From positions 1 through 62,754 of the forward strand of contig JAJEJB010000007.1 of assembly GCA_022828135.1 (NCBI GenBank): a DNA stretch of 62,754 nucleotides. The letters are read 5' to 3'. The DNA is from Acidimicrobiia bacterium (GTDB taxonomy: Bacteria; Actinomycetota; Acidimicrobiia; Acidimicrobiales; Aldehydirespiratoraceae). A program made the translations under genes and the position numbers. Shown in pieces: positions 61,590 through 62,754 of the stretch (within the stretch, counting starts at the first letter, position 1; every line of letters begins with the position of its first letter). The notes under the pieces are model-generated. The model saw only the letters and a program-made list of their open reading frames with translations. It ran no database searches and was not told the DNA's origin.

Positions 61590-62754
61590 TCACGCTACGG
61601 CGGAGCCAGCCCGCCGTGAAGCGGGACGCCCCCATGGGTTGCCGACGAGACCTGCTTGTTCCTGGACCACTCGTCGGGTCTCGGCCTGCCACACGAACGG
61701 CTCGACCAGAAAGGGATCGAGATTGCGTTGGAAGCGTTCGATGTGACGGACCATGATCCCGTATGCCAGTGCGGGCATCGCGAGATTCCCGCAGTCGGAC
61801 ATCAGGGTGTGGATCAGTTCGTCGGGCTGTATCCAACCGTCTTCAAGGAGTTGATCGCAAACGATTTCGAGTGCTTGGAGCGCGCTCGTGCAGGGCAACG
61901 GGCCGGTGTAGACGACGCGATACCACTGCCATGCGTCGGGGAGACCCGCGTAGCGACGAGATGTCCCGAGGAGCGACAGTTCAACCCCCTGGTCCTCTTC
62001 GGCGACGTGGTTGATCTCACCCCATCGGGGCGTTGACAGTCGCAGCGTTTGGAAGCGGGTTTGGAAGCGGGTGGCGTGGTCGAGGAGCCGGTTGAGGCAG
62101 GCCACGCCCCCGACGAAGTCATAGCGGAACATGGCCAAGAACGGCCCGTACCAGGGCGCTGCCATCGGGCTGGCCAAGCCATGGAATCCATGACGACGGA
62201 TGCCCTCTCGAACCAGCGGTTCGTAGGACGCTTCAGTATCGCTCTCGATGTAATAGGCCTCCACGAGGTCGATCAGCAAGGCGCGGCTGTATTGGGCGAG
62301 TGAGCTGCCCGCCCAAGGTTCCTCAACGGCGGCGAGAAGGCAATGCGGGTCATCTTCAGCCGCCCGACGCAACAGCGCCTCACCCGAAGCTCCGAGATCG
62401 GGGCCGAGGAGCGCGAGAAATCGCATCGTCGACTCCTCCCTCAGTTCTCGCGGCTCGCGCCGCTCGCGCCGCTTTCTTGCGCCGCCAGGCCAGGTGCTCG
62501 CCGCCGCTTCGAGGAGCCTGGCTTGTTCGCGATCGGCGGCGACCTGCTCGGGTGTTCGTGCAGCGCGCCTGGCCCTCTTCTCTTCGATTCGTTGTCGTTC
62601 ACGATGCTCGCCGGGGCAGCGTCCCGCCGAGTGGTGGGGTTTGAGGTAGCTGGGAGGGGTCCACCTGTAGGGGGGGCCATCGGCGTGATCCTCGGTGAGA
62701 CCAATCACCGACTCATCGAGGAGGACACACCGATGACCCTGTCTGATTGTGCCA
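61590..62754 (-). CDS. 3' part of a large unidentified gene (runs off the window)
   Basis: The frame is open from the right edge to a stop at 61590 (388 codons). No start is needed inside, because translation upstream of the first GTG (62708) continues sensibly (RQGHRCVLLDES). It includes a basic, charged helix (EEKRARRAARTPEQVAADRE) and a helical region with FHGLASPMAAPWYGPFLAMF and GGVACLNRLLDHATRFQTRF. It resembles C-terminal parts of big ATP-binding proteins in actinobacterial defence islands, but I cannot name the family. Confidence 0.55.
   Translation of the reverse strand, partial: GTIRQGHRCVLLDESVIGLTEDHADGPPYRWTPPSYLKPHHSAGRCPGEHRERQRIEEKRARRAARTPEQVAADREQARLLEAAASTWPGGARKRRERREPRELREESTMRFLALLGPDLGASGEALLRRAAEDDPHCLLAAVEEPWAGSSLAQYSRALLIDLVEAYYIESDTEASYEPLVREGIRRHGFHGLASPMAAPWYGPFLAMFRYDFVGGVACLNRLLDHATRFQTRFQTLRLSTPRWGEINHVAEEDQGVELSLLGTSRRYAGLPDAWQWYRVVYTGPLPCTSALQALEIVCDQLLEDGWIQPDELIHTLMSDCGNLAMPALAYGIMVRHIERFQRNLDPFLVEPFVWQAETRRVVQEQAGLVGNPWGRPASRRAGSAVA

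Overview
The window is about 68% G+C, reads densely on both strands, and many neighbouring genes overlap by ATGA or GTGA. Its gene set (an MtrA/MtrB/LpqB-like operon, DUF3040, a PimB-like mannosyltransferase, a DUF222-HNH relic, a dcw cluster starting at mraZ) points to an actinomycete. Acidimicrobiia or a relative is plausible, but that placement is inference. Several genes have a TANNNT -10 box only 4-9 bases before the start codon, as in leaderless actinobacterial transcripts.

Layout. 272-13773 (minus): a compact division and cell-wall operon in the order mraZ, rsmH, ftsL, ftsI, murE, mraY, murD, ftsW, murG, murC, murB, ftsQ. It lacks murF and stops after ftsQ, without ftsA or ftsZ. A 10-bp-periodic MraZ operator lies in front of it. 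13915-15477 (minus): a lipoate-ligase-like gene, an HNH endonuclease and a small conserved gene. 15529-20210 (plus): MoxR ATPase, DUF58 protein and a membrane transglutaminase. 20258-22048 (minus): DUF3040 and dinB.

22149-30693 is an accessory island. It starts with decayed genes (DUF222-HNH, a DUF499-like 3' half, a fused 5' fragment). These are followed by an intact three-gene operon: a C5-cytosine methyltransferase, a 962-residue protein with two GHKL ATPase modules and a histidine-kinase-like H box, and a protein with a receiver-like phospho-acceptor domain. I consider this the most likely undescribed system in the window: a methyltransferase-linked phosphorelay, probably for defence.

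30823-54427 is mostly housekeeping: MtrAB-LpqB signalling, sugar kinases, PimB, QueG, TrpD, RNase P RNA, a zinc-ribbon protein, a DyP peroxidase, an acyl-CoA ligase, NAD(P) transhydrogenase, a TrpB-like protein, a CBS protein, an enoyl-CoA hydratase and tRNA-Val. At 54470-54925 a PrxQ/BCP peroxiredoxin has an in-frame TGA exactly at the peroxidatic cysteine, so it is a strong selenoprotein candidate. Two acyl-CoA dehydrogenases and a CAU tRNA follow.

57275-62754 is a second accessory segment: a DNA methylase divergent from a frameshifted nuclease-like/HEAT gene, a RelE-type toxin with its HTH antitoxin and a palindromic operator, and the 3' part of a large unidentified gene that runs off the window.
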